Shown: positions 16,405-26,890, counted from the stretch's first letter. The stretch is 64,000 nt of DNA from Bacteroidetes bacterium HGW-Bacteroidetes-4 (GCA_002840905.1 PHDD01000018.1:1-64000), one strand, 5' to 3'. Made by a program: numbers and translations. The notes: generated by a model not told the origin, from the sequence alone.

Positions 16405-19240
16405 TATGCTGTTTGTTTACCGGCAATTCAACAATAAAGCAGGTTCCTTTATTTGGCTGACTTTCAAATATAATTTCTCCCTTATGATCTTTAATAATAT
16501 TGTACGAAATGGAAAGTCCCAAACCGGTTCCTTTTCCTGCTTCTTTGGTTGTAAAGAAGGGGTCAAATATCTGATTCCTTATTTTTTCAGGAATACCTGT
16601 TCCGGTATCGTGTACCGTTAATTGTACTTTTTCACCTTTGCTTTGTGTACTTATAGTAATGGTTCCCTGATTGGGGATGGACTGTATAGCATTGATTAAC
16701 AAGTTCATAACAACCTGACTAATTTGTCCGGGAAAACCACTTATCAAAGGAATATCGCCGTATTGTTTTTGAATTTCGATACGGTTTTTATATTGGTTAT
16801 AAAGAATTAACAAAGTATTATCGATTAAAGCATGCAAATCGAATTGCTGTAACGTGGTTTCGTCGGAACGCGAAAAAGAACGCAACCCATTTACAATAGA
16901 AACGGTTCGGCTAACTCCCATTTCCATTCCCTCAATCAATGTGTTTAGGGTATGACGCATATCATCGGCTGAGGCTTTGGTTAATTTGGTTTCCTTATTT
17001 TGTGAAATCATTTTTTGTTGGCTGATGCAATCGTCGATGCAATCGTTAATTTGTTCGATGTATATTTTTATTCCATCGATTCCACACGAAATAAAATTAA
17101 TGGGGTTGTTAATTTCGTGGGCAATTCCGGCAATAAGCACACCCAACGAAGCCATTTTTTCAGATTGGATGAGTTGTGCTTGCGTTTTCCTGAGTCGTTC
17201 TAAAGTTAGTTCAAGTTCTTGTTTCTGACTGGCCAGCTTCTCGTTAATAACCATCAACTCTTCGTTAGCCGAATTTAGTTCCTCGTTCGACTGCATAAGT
17301 TCATTGGTTCGCTCGTGTACCAGATGTTCCAGCTTTTGTTGGTAATTGTTTAACTCCATCTGGGCGAGTTTTGTTTTTGTAATATCCAGATGGGTTCCAA
17401 ACATTCGTTTCACTTTGTTTTGTTCATCGACCAAGGCTTCGGCCCGGTTATGAATCCAAACATAATGTCCTTCTTTATGTCTGAGACGAAATTCGGTTAT
17501 AAACTGTCCCTGGGGATGCTTCAGGTATTTTTCAATTAAAGCCACAGCTTGCCATTTATCGTCGGGATGCAACAATTCCTTCCAGGTTTCGAATTTACCT
17601 TCGAGCTCGTGGGGTTGATAACCCAATTGCGATTTCCATAAATCAGAATAAAACACCTCATCGGAATCGGTAAACCAATCCCAAATTCCCAGGTTCGATG
17701 CTGCAATAGCCAATTGATAGCGTTCCTCACTGGCTTTTAGTGCTTGCTGTGTTTTTATTTGTTCGGTAATTTCGAAAAACACCACCACAAAATGGTTCGT
17801 CTGGGGCGAATAAACTTTGGTTTGATAATACCTATCGAAAGCTTCCACATAATTGGTGTATTCAGTGGGAACACCAGTAAGTGCTACCTGACCAAATTTT
17901 TCAATCCATTCCTGTTCCAGATTGGGAATAATCTCAAGTACCCGTTTGCCAATAATTTTTTCCTTCTTCAGTCCGGTTAATTCTTCATACTTATTATTAA
18001 TATCAATAAAAACGTAATCAATGGGTTTGTTATTTGAATCGGTAATTATTTTATGATAGGCAAATGCTGAGCTCATATTTTCGAAAAGTGACCTGAATTC
18101 GTTTTCGTTTTGAATTAGTTGCTCTTCGGTTTTCATTTGCAAAGTAATATCCTGAATAAACCCAATAATAAATGGTGCATCAATGGGAACTTTATTAATA
18201 ATAAGATGCAAAGATTTTACTTCTCCTTGTAAATTCCTTATGCGGTAAATCCGGTTGTATGCTAAACCATTTTGCAAAGCCAATGAAAGTTCACGTTTAA
18301 AGGTTTTATAATCCTGCTCATCGACGGTACTCACATACGATTCCAGTGTACCTGTAAAATCTGTTGGATGAATGCCAACCAGTTCAAATAAATCGTTACT
18401 AAATTCAAATGTTTTGCTCTTACGATGGTAATGCCAATAGCTAATTTTTCCCATCCGCTGAACCTCAATCAATTTTTCTTCATTTGCAATTAGCCTGGCT
18501 TCGATTTTTTTATTTTCTACAAACTCACGCTGATAACTAAGGTACCCAAAAATTGTAATAATAACCACTAAAAAAAATAAACCCAGATGCATTAAAGCAT
18601 AGCTTTTACTTTTTTTTGAGGCCAACTCGGAATAATTTTTTAAGGGAACCTTAACACTAAGAGCCCCGGCCAAAGAACCCTGGCTAATCGTTTCGCCCTG
18701 ATGGCATTTTAAACAATCGCTATCGTAATAAACAGGATTTAATACCCGAATAAAACCTTCATCACCAGCTTTATCAATTTCATTAATTAATTCCGGATTG
18801 TTTTTTAATTTCTCAAGCGCAGTTTGTTCCCATTCATCGGGCATGGTTTTGCGGTAGTCGCCACTCAAACTTATTAAATGGCCCGGCGTTCCATATTGCT
18901 CCTGCCACAATGCATGAATTTGTCGCATAACGTAGGCCGGATTCATTAAGGTAAGTATTACTCCCGAATCGGTAACAATATCGCGTTCAGGAATATTCTT
19001 TAAGTTTGGATTGGGCTTTGTATGGTCAGTTACCGGAACATAAACGCCTCCGTGAACGGATACCCATTTTCGGAAAACCATGTCTTTATTAAAACTCGAA
19101 ATGGCTTCATTTTTTGCCAGTTGATAAGCTACCCGGTATTCATTGTTAATATTCCAGATTAGCGAAAAGGCAAATAATACCGTAATAAGCAAAGCGATGG
19201 TTGCTGTTAAGAATTTATAATTTGTGAATTTAATTCTCAT
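16397..19240 (-). CDS. Membrane histidine kinase with periplasmic c-heme (DUF3365) domain
   Basis: A 947-residue kinase. One membrane segment is near 10-32 and a second near 214-238. Between them is a DUF3365/Tll0287-type sensor domain with a c-type heme motif, Cys176-x2-Cys179-His180 (DCLKCHQG). Three PAS domains follow (about 260-620), then a coiled coil (QSNEELNSANEELMVINEKL). The HisKA domain carries His708 in AGIAHEINNP, and the HATPase has NLLINAIQS, DTGTGIP and GTGLGLSI. A heme at this site would let it sense redox state, oxygen or NO; that is inference. It is the first gene of the block and overlaps the next kinase by 8 bp, indicating translational coupling. I found no clear promoter upstream. 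Confidence 0.93.
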   Translation of the reverse strand: MRIKFTNYKFLTATIALLITVLFAFSLIWNINNEYRVAYQLAKNEAISSFNKDMVFRKWVSVHGGVYVPVTDHTKPNPNLKNIPERDIVTDSGVILTLMNPAYVMRQIHALWQEQYGTPGHLISLSGDYRKTMPDEWEQTALEKLKNNPELINEIDKAGDEGFIRVLNPVYYDSDCLKCHQGETISQGSLAGALSVKVPLKNYSELASKKSKSYALMHLGLFFLVVIITIFGYLSYQREFVENKKIEARLIANEEKLIEVQRMGKISYWHYHRKSKTFEFSNDLFELVGIHPTDFTGTLESYVSTVDEQDYKTFKRELSLALQNGLAYNRIYRIRNLQGEVKSLHLIINKVPIDAPFIIGFIQDITLQMKTEEQLIQNENEFRSLFENMSSAFAYHKIITDSNNKPIDYVFIDINNKYEELTGLKKEKIIGKRVLEIIPNLEQEWIEKFGQVALTGVPTEYTNYVEAFDRYYQTKVYSPQTNHFVVVFFEITEQIKTQQALKASEERYQLAIAASNLGIWDWFTDSDEVFYSDLWKSQLGYQPHELEGKFETWKELLHPDDKWQAVALIEKYLKHPQGQFITEFRLRHKEGHYVWIHNRAEALVDEQNKVKRMFGTHLDITKTKLAQMELNNYQQKLEHLVHERTNELMQSNEELNSANEELMVINEKLASQKQELELTLERLRKTQAQLIQSEKMASLGVLIAGIAHEINNPINFISCGIDGIKIYIEQINDCIDDCISQQKMISQNKETKLTKASADDMRHTLNTLIEGMEMGVSRTVSIVNGLRSFSRSDETTLQQFDLHALIDNTLLILYNQYKNRIEIQKQYGDIPLISGFPGQISQVVMNLLINAIQSIPNQGTITISTQSKGEKVQLTVHDTGTGIPEKIRNQIFDPFFTTKEAGKGTGLGLSISYNIIKDHKGEIIFESQPNKGTCFIVELPVNKQHNE

Positions 19241-19567
19241 GGAAACAGCTGATTTAGGTTTTCAATCCCATTTAATAAAGGCTATTGTAGCACATAAATG
19301 AATATTCCTTAAAATAATCCCCAACCTGGGCAATTTGCTTTCACAAATAGGCTTAATCAGAGTTGAATTAAACCAACACGTGTAAGCAAATGGATTCCAT
19401 AACCGGGAAGAACTTGGGGTACTTTTTTCCGTTGGTTAATCCAAAGCCTAAACTACAAAATAAAAGAGAATTAAAAAAGAACAAACTATAATCCCTGTTT
19501 GCTTGAAAAAAATTTTAACCTGGACAAAGAATAAGTTAGGGTGATTTATGTAAAACCGGAAACAAGC
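19241..19567. other. Intergenic stretch before the signalling block
   Basis: 327 bp between the SpoIIE-type phosphatase gene and the heme-motif kinase gene, both on the minus strand. I see no hairpin with a T run, no TAnnTTTG box near the kinase start, and no open frame with a recognisable product. It should contain the promoter of the kinase operon, but I cannot place it. Confidence 0.5.
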
Positions 19568-20956
19568 TTAAAATTTTATGCCTACAATCAGTACATCATC
19601 GGTTTGCTCGTTGGAACCTTTCCAATCTTCAAAAACATCCTGAAGCAATTCCAATTGTTTAGCCATTGGTTTACCAGCATTACTAATTAAAAGCTTTTTT
19701 AGATTTGAAAGGTAGTATTTTTGGTAAGCGCTGCCTCCAAATTGATCGGAGAAACCATCGGTAAAAAGAATCACTTCATCGTTTTTTTGAAGTTGAATAC
19801 GATGATTGGTAAACTTTTTAGCATCATTATAATTGATTCCAATGGGCATACGGTTGGGTTTAAATTCCACCATTTGTTTTTCACGAATAAGGTAAATTGG
19901 CCTGTTTGCTCCTGCATAATCAAGACTATTACTTTCGGGATCGTAGATAATCAGTGCAAGATCAATTCCGTCATGATTATCCAAAGCACCATTTGGTTTG
20001 TGCTGTTGTAAAGCTGTTTTTACTTTTTGTCTTAACAATTCAAGAAACTCACTGGCACTTAAATCGGGCTTTTGCAAAATTATCTCGTTAAAAAACGACA
20101 CGCCTAAAATGGTTATCAATGCTCCGGGAACTCCATGTCCGGTGCAATCTGCTACAGCTGTCAGAATTTTTTCGCCTTTTGTTCCGTACTTATTAAATAC
20201 ATAAAAATCACCACTTACCACATCTTTTGGTTGCCAAAAAATAAAAGAATCGGAGTAAAACTGTTTGATTCGGTCCTGATTGTGAAAAAGTGCCTGCTGA
20301 ATTTCTCTGGCATATTGAATGCTATCGGTTATGTTTTTATGCTGTTGCTCAATTTTTAACTTTTGTTCTTCTACTAAATCTCTTTCATTTTCGTAATACT
20401 TGCGAACAGAACTAAAAATGAGTATCGAAAACAACAATACATAAGTGAATGTCATTAACAAATCACTTTCCCTTACCTGAGCCGAAGGATAGGGATGCAC
20501 CCAGTGAGGTAAAAAATGATTTATGGCATACAAAACCAATAAATTGGCAAAAACCACCACGCCAATCCAAAAGCGTTTATCGCGGGGTAAAATGCTCATG
20601 AAAACCACCGAGGCTAAAATATAGATATAGTTTATTGAACCCGAAGGCCCCTCGTTAAAGATCCATGAAATGCTTAGTATCAGTAGCGCAATAACAATAA
20701 ATGGCCATACAAAAAATAATTTGAATATTCGTGCACTGATATACATATATATTAAAAGCAAGGCTCCAATACTTATGGTATAATGTAGCGCTTCGGGTAA
20801 CTGCAACTGTACATTTATGAGTATGCTTAACATACTGGCCAATATGGAAAACAACAAAGCTATATTCAGTAAACGTTGTTCCACATTAAAATCGTCAGCG
20901 TTACCGGCTATAAACTGGCTAAACGATTGGTATAATGAAATTAACTTCTTAATCAT
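19568..20956 (-). CDS. Membrane SpoIIE-type protein serine phosphatase
   Basis: A 462-residue protein. The N-terminal half has about six membrane segments (40-205). A short coiled coil (DLVEEQKLKIEQQHKNITDSI) leads into a PP2C-like SpoIIE phosphatase domain (about 230-460). Metal-binding motifs are visible: VSGDFY, VADCTGHGVPGAL, FTDGFSDQFGG and TDDVLIVGI. Such phosphatases dephosphorylate anti-sigma-factor antagonists or other phosphoproteins; no such partner is in the window. It lies upstream of the two-component block on the same strand with a 327-bp gap. TACATTTG (20971-20964) just before the ATG could be a -7 box of a leaderless message, but there is no good -33 box. Confidence 0.92.
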   Translation of the reverse strand: MIKKLISLYQSFSQFIAGNADDFNVEQRLLNIALLFSILASMLSILINVQLQLPEALHYTISIGALLLIYMYISARIFKLFFVWPFIVIALLILSISWIFNEGPSGSINYIYILASVVFMSILPRDKRFWIGVVVFANLLVLYAINHFLPHWVHPYPSAQVRESDLLMTFTYVLLFSILIFSSVRKYYENERDLVEEQKLKIEQQHKNITDSIQYAREIQQALFHNQDRIKQFYSDSFIFWQPKDVVSGDFYVFNKYGTKGEKILTAVADCTGHGVPGALITILGVSFFNEIILQKPDLSASEFLELLRQKVKTALQQHKPNGALDNHDGIDLALIIYDPESNSLDYAGANRPIYLIREKQMVEFKPNRMPIGINYNDAKKFTNHRIQLQKNDEVILFTDGFSDQFGGSAYQKYYLSNLKKLLISNAGKPMAKQLELLQDVFEDWKGSNEQTDDVLIVGIKF

Positions 20957-21161
20957 AATAACACAAATGTATTAAAAAACATTCATGAACAGAAGCGTGC
21001 TTGTTATTACTGTTATTTATCCTTTTCGGTATTCCTGCCCGGTATATGGGTAAAACTCTAAAAAAACATACGCCCAATTCTTGTTAAAAATAGCATTTCT
21101 ATCTCAAGTTTAGCTTAAATTTCGTTAATTTCGAACTCCTAAACATATAAATTTTTGCAGC

Positions 21162-22760
21162 ATGAGTGATTTTAAATACCAAAAACCATTTCCCATTTCA
21201 AAAGACACCACGCCTTACCGCTTGTTAAGCAGCGATTATGTTTCAACAATTGAAGCCGATGGAAGGAAAATTCTTAAGATAGATCCCAAGGGATTGGAAT
21301 TACTGGCCAAAGAAGCCTTTACCGATGTTTCGTTTTACCTGCGTCCCACGCATCTTGAAAAACTCAACCATATACTTACCGATCCCGATGCATCGAACAA
21401 CGATCGATTTGTGGCCCACACCATGCTTTTAAACCAGGTGGTTTCTGCCGAAGGGGAACTTCCCACGTGCCAGGACACCGGAACAGCCATAGTTATGGGT
21501 AAGAAAGGTGAAAACGTGTTTACCGGAGTTAACGATGCCGAACACCTGTCGAAAGGAATTTACGAAACCTTTAAAGAACGTAACCTGCGTTACAGTCAGG
21601 TGGTGCCTTTTACCATGTTCGACGAGAAAAATACCGGCAACAACCTGCCGGCTCAAATTGATATTTATGCCGACCAGGGTAGCAGCTACGAATTTTTATT
21701 TGTTACCAAAGGAGGAGGTTCGGCCAACAAATCGTTTTTATACCAGATGACCAAATCGCTGCTCACTGAAGAAAACCTTACGAAATTTGTTCAGGAAAAG
21801 ATAAAGGATTTGGGGACTTCAGCCTGTCCTCCCTATCATTTGGCGCTCGTAATTGGCGGAACATCGGCCGAAGCAACCATGACAGCGGTAAAAAAAGCAT
21901 CGGCAGGTTATTACGATCACTTACCCACCCAGGGTAATGAATACGGCCAGGCCTTTCGCGATTTGGAGTGGGAAGCCAAAGTGCAAAAGATTTGTGAAAA
22001 AAGCGAAATTGGTGCTCAATTTGGCGGAAAATACTTTGTACACGATGTGCGGGTTATCCGCTTACCCAGGCATGCGGCTTCGTGTCCGGTGGGTTTGGGC
22101 GTAAGTTGCAGTGCCGATCGTAACATTAAAGCCAAAATTACTGTCGACGGAATTTTTTTGGAACAATTGGAAAAAGACCCCAAAAAATACCTGCCTAAAG
22201 AAGCTCCCCATCTGGCTCCCGCGGTAAACATTAATTTGGATCAACCCATGGAGGCTATATTGAAGGAGCTGGCAAAACATCCGGTAAAAACCCGGTTAAA
22301 CCTGAACGGAACACTTATTGTTGCGCGCGATATGGCACACGCAAAAATCAAAGAATTGCTCGATGCCGGAAAACCCATGCCTGACTATTTCAAAAACCAT
22401 CCGGTATATTATGCCGGACCGGCAAAAACACCCAAGGGCATGGCCTCAGGTAGTTTTGGACCAACCACTGCCGGACGGATGGATCCCTACGTTGATTTAT
22501 TTCAAAAACACGGTGGAAGTATGATTATGTTAGCCAAAGGAAACCGCAGCCAACAGGTTACCGATGCCTGCAAAAACAATGGTGGTTTTTATTTGGGTTC
22601 CATTGGTGGACCAGCCGCTATTCTTGCAAAAGACAGTATTAAATCGGTCGAAGTGCTCGATTTTGAAGAATTGGGCATGGAAGCTGTTCGTAAAATACGC
22701 GTCGAGAATTTCCCGGCTTTTGTTATTGTTGACAATAAAGGCAATAATTTCTACGCATAA
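21162..22760 (+). CDS. fumA: Class I fumarate hydratase (Fe-S, two-domain)
   Basis: A 532-residue oxygen-sensitive fumarase that interconverts fumarate and malate. The N-terminal alpha domain has Cys in [26 protein letters not shown], and the pair in [14 protein letters not shown]. The C-terminal beta domain has [16 protein letters not shown] and a [13 protein letters not shown] segment. Length fits the fused FumA/FumB type (about 548 in E. coli). The four-iron cluster is expected from family knowledge. It is a single gene closed by a terminator. With malate dehydrogenase 18 kb away and the acyl-CoA carboxylase next door, it fits the C4-acid part of central or fermentative metabolism. Confidence 0.95.
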   Translation: MSDFKYQKPFPISKDTTPYRLLSSDYVSTIEADGRKILKIDPKGLELLAKEAFTDVSFYLRPTHLEKLNHILTDPDASNNDRFVAHTMLLNQVVSAEGELPTCQDTGTAIVMGKKGENVFTGVNDAEHLSKGIYETFKERNLRYSQVVPFTMFDEKNTGNNLPAQIDIYADQGSSYEFLFVTKGGGSANKSFLYQMTKSLLTEENLTKFVQEKIKDLGTSACPPYHLALVIGGTSAEATMTAVKKASAGYYDHLPTQGNEYGQAFRDLEWEAKVQKICEKSEIGAQFGGKYFVHDVRVIRLPRHAASCPVGLGVSCSADRNIKAKITVDGIFLEQLEKDPKKYLPKEAPHLAPAVNINLDQPMEAILKELAKHPVKTRLNLNGTLIVARDMAHAKIKELLDAGKPMPDYFKNHPVYYAGPAKTPKGMASGSFGPTTAGRMDPYVDLFQKHGGSMIMLAKGNRSQQVTDACKNNGGFYLGSIGGPAAILAKDSIKSVEVLDFEELGMEAVRKIRVENFPAFVIVDNKGNNFYA

Positions 22761-23198
22761 GTTTAAATACAACGCTAAAAGAAAAAGCCTGTCGCCTGTA
22801 AAAAAGGGACAGGTTTTTTTCACTTAATAAAAGCAGAATCTCCCACTAATTTGCTTAACAATATAATTAATTTGCACATGTTGATAATTTTTGTGCATAA
22901 ATAATCACCTGTAAAATAATGCTAATATATCATTGATTATCTACAATTTAAACAGGAATCACTCCCATCAGAAACTATCTTCAGGTGTCATTTCTGCAAT
23001 TCAGTGTCCTTTCGAAATTTGCATAATACATGATTTTTACTCAATTTGCGACCTGATTTTTGTCATATTATCGACAAAAACAAGTACCAATACACAACAT
23101 TATCAATTGATTAAATAGCCTAAGGGCTCAAAAGGGAAAAACAGAAAAACAATAGCGATTCAAATATGTTATGGTAACGCGCCATTAAAATCTAATCT
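22761..23198. other. Intergenic stretch with terminator, otherwise blank
   Basis: 438 bp between fumarase and the carboxyltransferase gene. The first 60 bp hold the fumarase terminator. The remaining about 380 bp are AT-rich, with no convincing frame, RNA gene or consensus promoter that I can defend. It must contain the start of the carboxylase operon. Confidence 0.5.
22788..22820 (+). terminator. Terminator after fumarase
   Basis: CCTGTC (22788-22793) pairs with GACAGG (22808-22813), followed by seven T residues (22814-22820). Confidence 0.75.
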
Positions 23199-24755
23199 AT
23201 GGATACAAACGGAAAACAATTCAAAAAATTCCTCGAAAGAGAAGATAAGAAGAACAAACAATATGGCATCGATAACGAAAAGAAACAACACAGCAAAGGT
23301 AAGTTATCGGCCTTTGAGCGCATAGAACTTTTATTTGACAAAGATACTTTTGAAGAGATTGATGCCTTTGTAACCCCGGCCACTGTAACCACAAGCTTTG
23401 GAAAAACAACCGAATCGTTTGGCGACGGCGTAATTGTTGGTTACGGAAAAGTTGCCGGGCGGCTGGTTTTTGCCTATGCTCAGGATTTTACTGTAATGGG
23501 AGGTTCACTGGGTACCGTTCATGCACAAAAGATTTCGAAAATACAGCAGATGGCCCTAAAAATGGGAGCTCCCATTGTTGGCCTGATTGATTCGGGTGGA
23601 GCCCGCATTCAGGAGGGAATTGCAAGTCTGGCCGGATACGCCACTATTTTTAACAACAACATCATGTCGTCGGGGGTTATTCCCCAAATCTCGGTAATTA
23701 TGGGGCCTGCTGCCGGAGGCGCTGTTTACTCTCCTGCACTAACTGACTTTATTTTTATGACCAACAAAACCAGTTACATGTTTGTAACCGGGCCCAATGT
23801 AGTTAAAGAAGTGCTCAACGAAGAAGTTACCAACGACGAACTGGGTGGCGCCGAAATTCACACCAAAAAAAGCGGAGTAGCCCACATGATGTACGAAGAC
23901 GAAGAACATACCATACAGGGGGTGCGCAAACTGCTGAATTATGTACCTTCGAACAATATTGAGAACCCGCCAGTATTTATAAACCCCAACGAAACCCCCG
24001 ATTGGAACGAAAAACTGCGCGATGTGGTTCCCGACGACCCCAACAAACCCTACGATGTTAAAGATGTAATTTATCTGCTGGCCGATAAGGACAGTTTTTT
24101 TGAAATAAGCGAGAATTATGCACAAAACCTGGTGATTGGTTTCGCCCGATTGAAAGGCCAAACCATAGGTATTGTTGCCAACCAACCCAAAGTACTTGCC
24201 GGTACCATCGATATTAATTCATCGATAAAAGGAGCCAGGTTTATTCGCTTTTGCGATTCGTTTAATATTCCTTTACTTACTTTGGAAGATGTACCCGGGT
24301 TTCTGCCGGGGGTTGACCAGGAACACATGGGAATTATCCGCAACGGGGCCAAAATGCTTTATGCCTACACCGAAGCCACGGTTCCAAAAATTACAGTAAT
24401 CCTACGAAAATCGTACGGCGGGGCTTACATTGTGATGAACAGTAAAAACATTGGCGGCGACTTTAACTTTGCCTGGCCAACCGCCGAGATTGCGGTTATG
24501 GGACCCGATGGTGCGGTTGCCGTACTTTATCGTCGCGAATTGGAAGCGGCTGAAGACCCCGATACGTTGAAAAAAGAACTGGTAAAAACCTATCGCGACC
24601 AGATTGCCAATCCTTACATTGCTGATGAAAAGGGTTATATCGATGAGGTAATTGATCCGGCAGTAACCCGAAAAAAACTGATTACTGCCTTTGAGGCCCT
24701 GCAAAACAAACATGTGAACCGGCCTTCGAAAAAGCACGGAAACATTCCATTATAA
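23199..24755 (+). CDS. pccB: Acyl-CoA (propionyl-CoA-type) carboxyltransferase beta subunit
   Basis: A 518-residue carboxyltransferase of the PccB/MmdA family, which moves carboxyl from biotin to an acyl-CoA. Two crotonase-like halves are visible. The first has FAQDFTVMGGSLG written here as YAQDFTVMGG, then IDSGGARIQEG and GPAAGGAVYSPALTDF. The second has LEDVPGFLPGVDQEHMG, RKSYGGAYIVMNSK and GPDGAVAVLYRREL. Length matches propionyl-CoA carboxylase beta chains. It is followed by a biotin carboxylase and a biotin carrier, so the set is an ATP-driven carboxylase rather than a sodium-pumping decarboxylase. Propionyl-CoA is the likeliest substrate; acetyl-CoA cannot be excluded from sequence alone. 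Confidence 0.93.
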   Translation: MDTNGKQFKKFLEREDKKNKQYGIDNEKKQHSKGKLSAFERIELLFDKDTFEEIDAFVTPATVTTSFGKTTESFGDGVIVGYGKVAGRLVFAYAQDFTVMGGSLGTVHAQKISKIQQMALKMGAPIVGLIDSGGARIQEGIASLAGYATIFNNNIMSSGVIPQISVIMGPAAGGAVYSPALTDFIFMTNKTSYMFVTGPNVVKEVLNEEVTNDELGGAEIHTKKSGVAHMMYEDEEHTIQGVRKLLNYVPSNNIENPPVFINPNETPDWNEKLRDVVPDDPNKPYDVKDVIYLLADKDSFFEISENYAQNLVIGFARLKGQTIGIVANQPKVLAGTIDINSSIKGARFIRFCDSFNIPLLTLEDVPGFLPGVDQEHMGIIRNGAKMLYAYTEATVPKITVILRKSYGGAYIVMNSKNIGGDFNFAWPTAEIAVMGPDGAVAVLYRRELEAAEDPDTLKKELVKTYRDQIANPYIADEKGYIDEVIDPAVTRKKLITAFEALQNKHVNRPSKKHGNIPL

Positions 24756-24793
24756 GCAAACACAACAATTGAATTATAACCAAATTTTTACAC

Positions 24794-26299
24794 ATGGGTA
24801 TAAAAAGTATATTAATTGCTAACCGGGGCGAAATTGCCGTTCGCATTGCCCGCACCTGCAAAAACATGGGCATTGAAACCTGGGGCATTAAAACTTCGAA
24901 CGAACCAAGGGCTCATTACCTTTCGCACATGGATAAGGTGTTTGACCTAAGCGACGAGTATTCGGAAATTTTGGTTTTTCTTGATGTGGAAAAACTTATG
25001 GATATTGCTGCTCAAACCAAGGTTGATGCCATTCATCCCGGATACGGTTTTTTGGCTGAGAATGCTTATTTTGCGCAACGATGTATCAATGCAGGCATTA
25101 AGTTTATAGGGCCTTCGCCCGATGCCATTCATAAAATGGGAAATAAAACCGTAGCCCGGCAGATTGCCACCCAACACGAAATTCCTTTGGCCATGGGAAC
25201 CACCCACAGTATTCGCGATGCCGAAGAAGCCAAAAAGGTAGCCGATAAAATTGGCTATCCGGTAATTATTAAAGCAGCCTCAGGTGGTGGCGGTCGCGGG
25301 ATGCGCATTATTCATAAAGCCGAAGAACTGGCGCAAATGTTTCGACTGGCTACCAACGAAGCCGAAAAAGCGTTTAACGATCCCTCGGTATTTATCGAGA
25401 AATACATACAAAACCCTAAGCACATTGAGTTTCAGATTCTGGCCGATTCGCACGGAAACACCATCCATTTGGGTGAACGCGAATGCAGCATCCAGCGAAA
25501 GCATCAAAAACTGCTTGAAGAGGCTCCCTCGCCTGCCCTTACTCCCGAATTGCGCAAAGAAATGGGTGATACAGCCATCCGGATTGCCCAGGCGGTGAAA
25601 TACGAGAGTGCCGGTACGGTAGAGTTCCTGCTCGACCAAAGCAACAATTTTTTCTTTATGGAAATGAACACCCGGATTCAGGTGGAGCATCCGGTAACGG
25701 AAATGATAACCGGGCTCGATTTAATTGAACAGCAAATACGGATTGCCCAGGGCGAAAAACTTTCGCTTACGCAGGATCAGGTGCAACTCAAAGGCTGGGC
25801 CATAGAATACCGGATTAATGCCGAGGATGTTCAGGCCGGATTCTCACCTTATTTGGGAACCATCGAAAAAATGTCGCTTCCGTCGGGAACCAACATTCGG
25901 ATTGATAGTGGTATAGTGGAAGGTGATTCCATTTCGCCCAATTTTGACTCAATGGTGGCCAAACTGATTGTTTGGGGCGAAGACCGACAAACGGCTATAA
26001 AAGAATCGAAAAAAGCCCTGAATAAATTCTGGATTAAAGGACTAAAAACTACCATCCCTTTCTTTAGAACAGTACTTGAAAATGAATCGTTCAATTGCGG
26101 AACTTTTACCACCAGCTTTATCGAAAAAGAGCTTGATCTGATGCACGAATCGACCGATGAAGAGGAAATTCTGGCTGCCTGGTTTGCTACTTTGCAGTAT
26201 ATTAATGAGCGTGAGAAAGAAGCTACCGATCAGGTTGATTTTGAGCAGGGAAAAAATATCAATCCCTGGGTACTCAACAAACGATTAAAGTCATTTTAA
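24794..26299 (+). CDS. accC: Biotin carboxylase subunit of acyl-CoA carboxylase
   Basis: A 501-residue ATP-grasp enzyme that carboxylates biotin with bicarbonate and ATP. N-terminal domain: ILIANRGEIAVRIARTC and HPGYGFLAEN. ATP-binding glycine-rich loop: KAASGGGGRGMR. Active-site segments: EKYIQNPKHIEFQ, ERECSIQRKHQKLLEEAPS and EMNTRIQVEHPVTEM. It is slightly longer than E. coli AccC (about 450) because of a C-terminal extension (LDLMHESTDEEEILAAW). It begins 38 bp after the carboxyltransferase and ends 18 bp before the carrier gene, so all three are one operon. Confidence 0.95.
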   Translation: MGIKSILIANRGEIAVRIARTCKNMGIETWGIKTSNEPRAHYLSHMDKVFDLSDEYSEILVFLDVEKLMDIAAQTKVDAIHPGYGFLAENAYFAQRCINAGIKFIGPSPDAIHKMGNKTVARQIATQHEIPLAMGTTHSIRDAEEAKKVADKIGYPVIIKAASGGGGRGMRIIHKAEELAQMFRLATNEAEKAFNDPSVFIEKYIQNPKHIEFQILADSHGNTIHLGERECSIQRKHQKLLEEAPSPALTPELRKEMGDTAIRIAQAVKYESAGTVEFLLDQSNNFFFMEMNTRIQVEHPVTEMITGLDLIEQQIRIAQGEKLSLTQDQVQLKGWAIEYRINAEDVQAGFSPYLGTIEKMSLPSGTNIRIDSGIVEGDSISPNFDSMVAKLIVWGEDRQTAIKESKKALNKFWIKGLKTTIPFFRTVLENESFNCGTFTTSFIEKELDLMHESTDEEEILAAWFATLQYINEREKEATDQVDFEQGKNINPWVLNKRLKSF

Positions 26300-26317
26300 T
26301 TATTAATTGTTACATTT

Positions 26318-26890
26318 ATGCTACTCGAACTAAAGGAGAAACATACCATGAGACTAGGCCGAAGTTCAAAAAAGGAGTTAAAAAAACTGATTGCAGTAGA
26401 CAGCCAGCGTAAAAAGTTTGAATTCCCCATTCCGTTTACCGATGTGTTAAAAGTTAGCGGTAAAGAAAGCGAAGTGGTTATTAAGGAAGATGATAAGCTG
26501 GGAACTTACCTGCTTTTCAGAAATAAAAAATACCCGGTTGAGATTTTGTATAAGAATCAAAACCGCTACGAAGTGCTGCTAAATGGCGTTTCGTATTTCT
26601 TTACAGTGGAAACCCCCACCTCGTACAAGCGGATGAAGTTTTTATCGACCAAAGGCGGTTCAAAAAAGAATGAAAATCTTGAAGCTCCGATGCCCGGTAA
26701 GATTGTAGAAGTACTGACCGAAGAGGGCCGTGAAGTGCGCGCCGGAGAACCTTTATTGATTCTGGAAGCCATGAAAATGCAAAACGAGATTCAGGCCCCC
26801 ATTGCCGGAAAAGTGCGCAAGATTCATGTAAAAGGCGGACAAAACGTGCTTAAGGACGATTTAATGGTTGAGATTACGGCGGGGAAATAA
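26318..26890 (+). CDS. Biotin carboxyl carrier protein
   Basis: A 190-residue carrier subunit. The C-terminal biotinyl domain (about 118-188) holds the biotinylated Lys in EAMKMQN and the flanking APMPGKIVEVL and APIAGKVRKI strands. The N-terminal about 110 residues probably dock to the carboxylase and transferase subunits. The first ATG is at 26318. A second in-frame ATG at 26348 is preceded by AAAGGAGA, 8 bases away, an unusually good ribosome site for this phylum, and would give a 180-residue protein. Both starts are plausible. It is the last gene of the carboxylase operon, followed by a bidirectional terminator. Confidence 0.9.
   Translation: MLLELKEKHTMRLGRSSKKELKKLIAVDSQRKKFEFPIPFTDVLKVSGKESEVVIKEDDKLGTYLLFRNKKYPVEILYKNQNRYEVLLNGVSYFFTVETPTSYKRMKFLSTKGGSKKNENLEAPMPGKIVEVLTEEGREVRAGEPLLILEAMKMQNEIQAPIAGKVRKIHVKGGQNVLKDDLMVEITAGK

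Noticed and set aside
23739-24185. Open frame of 148 residues on the minus strand
   Set aside because: Antisense shadow of the carboxyltransferase gene, whose family motifs cover this stretch.
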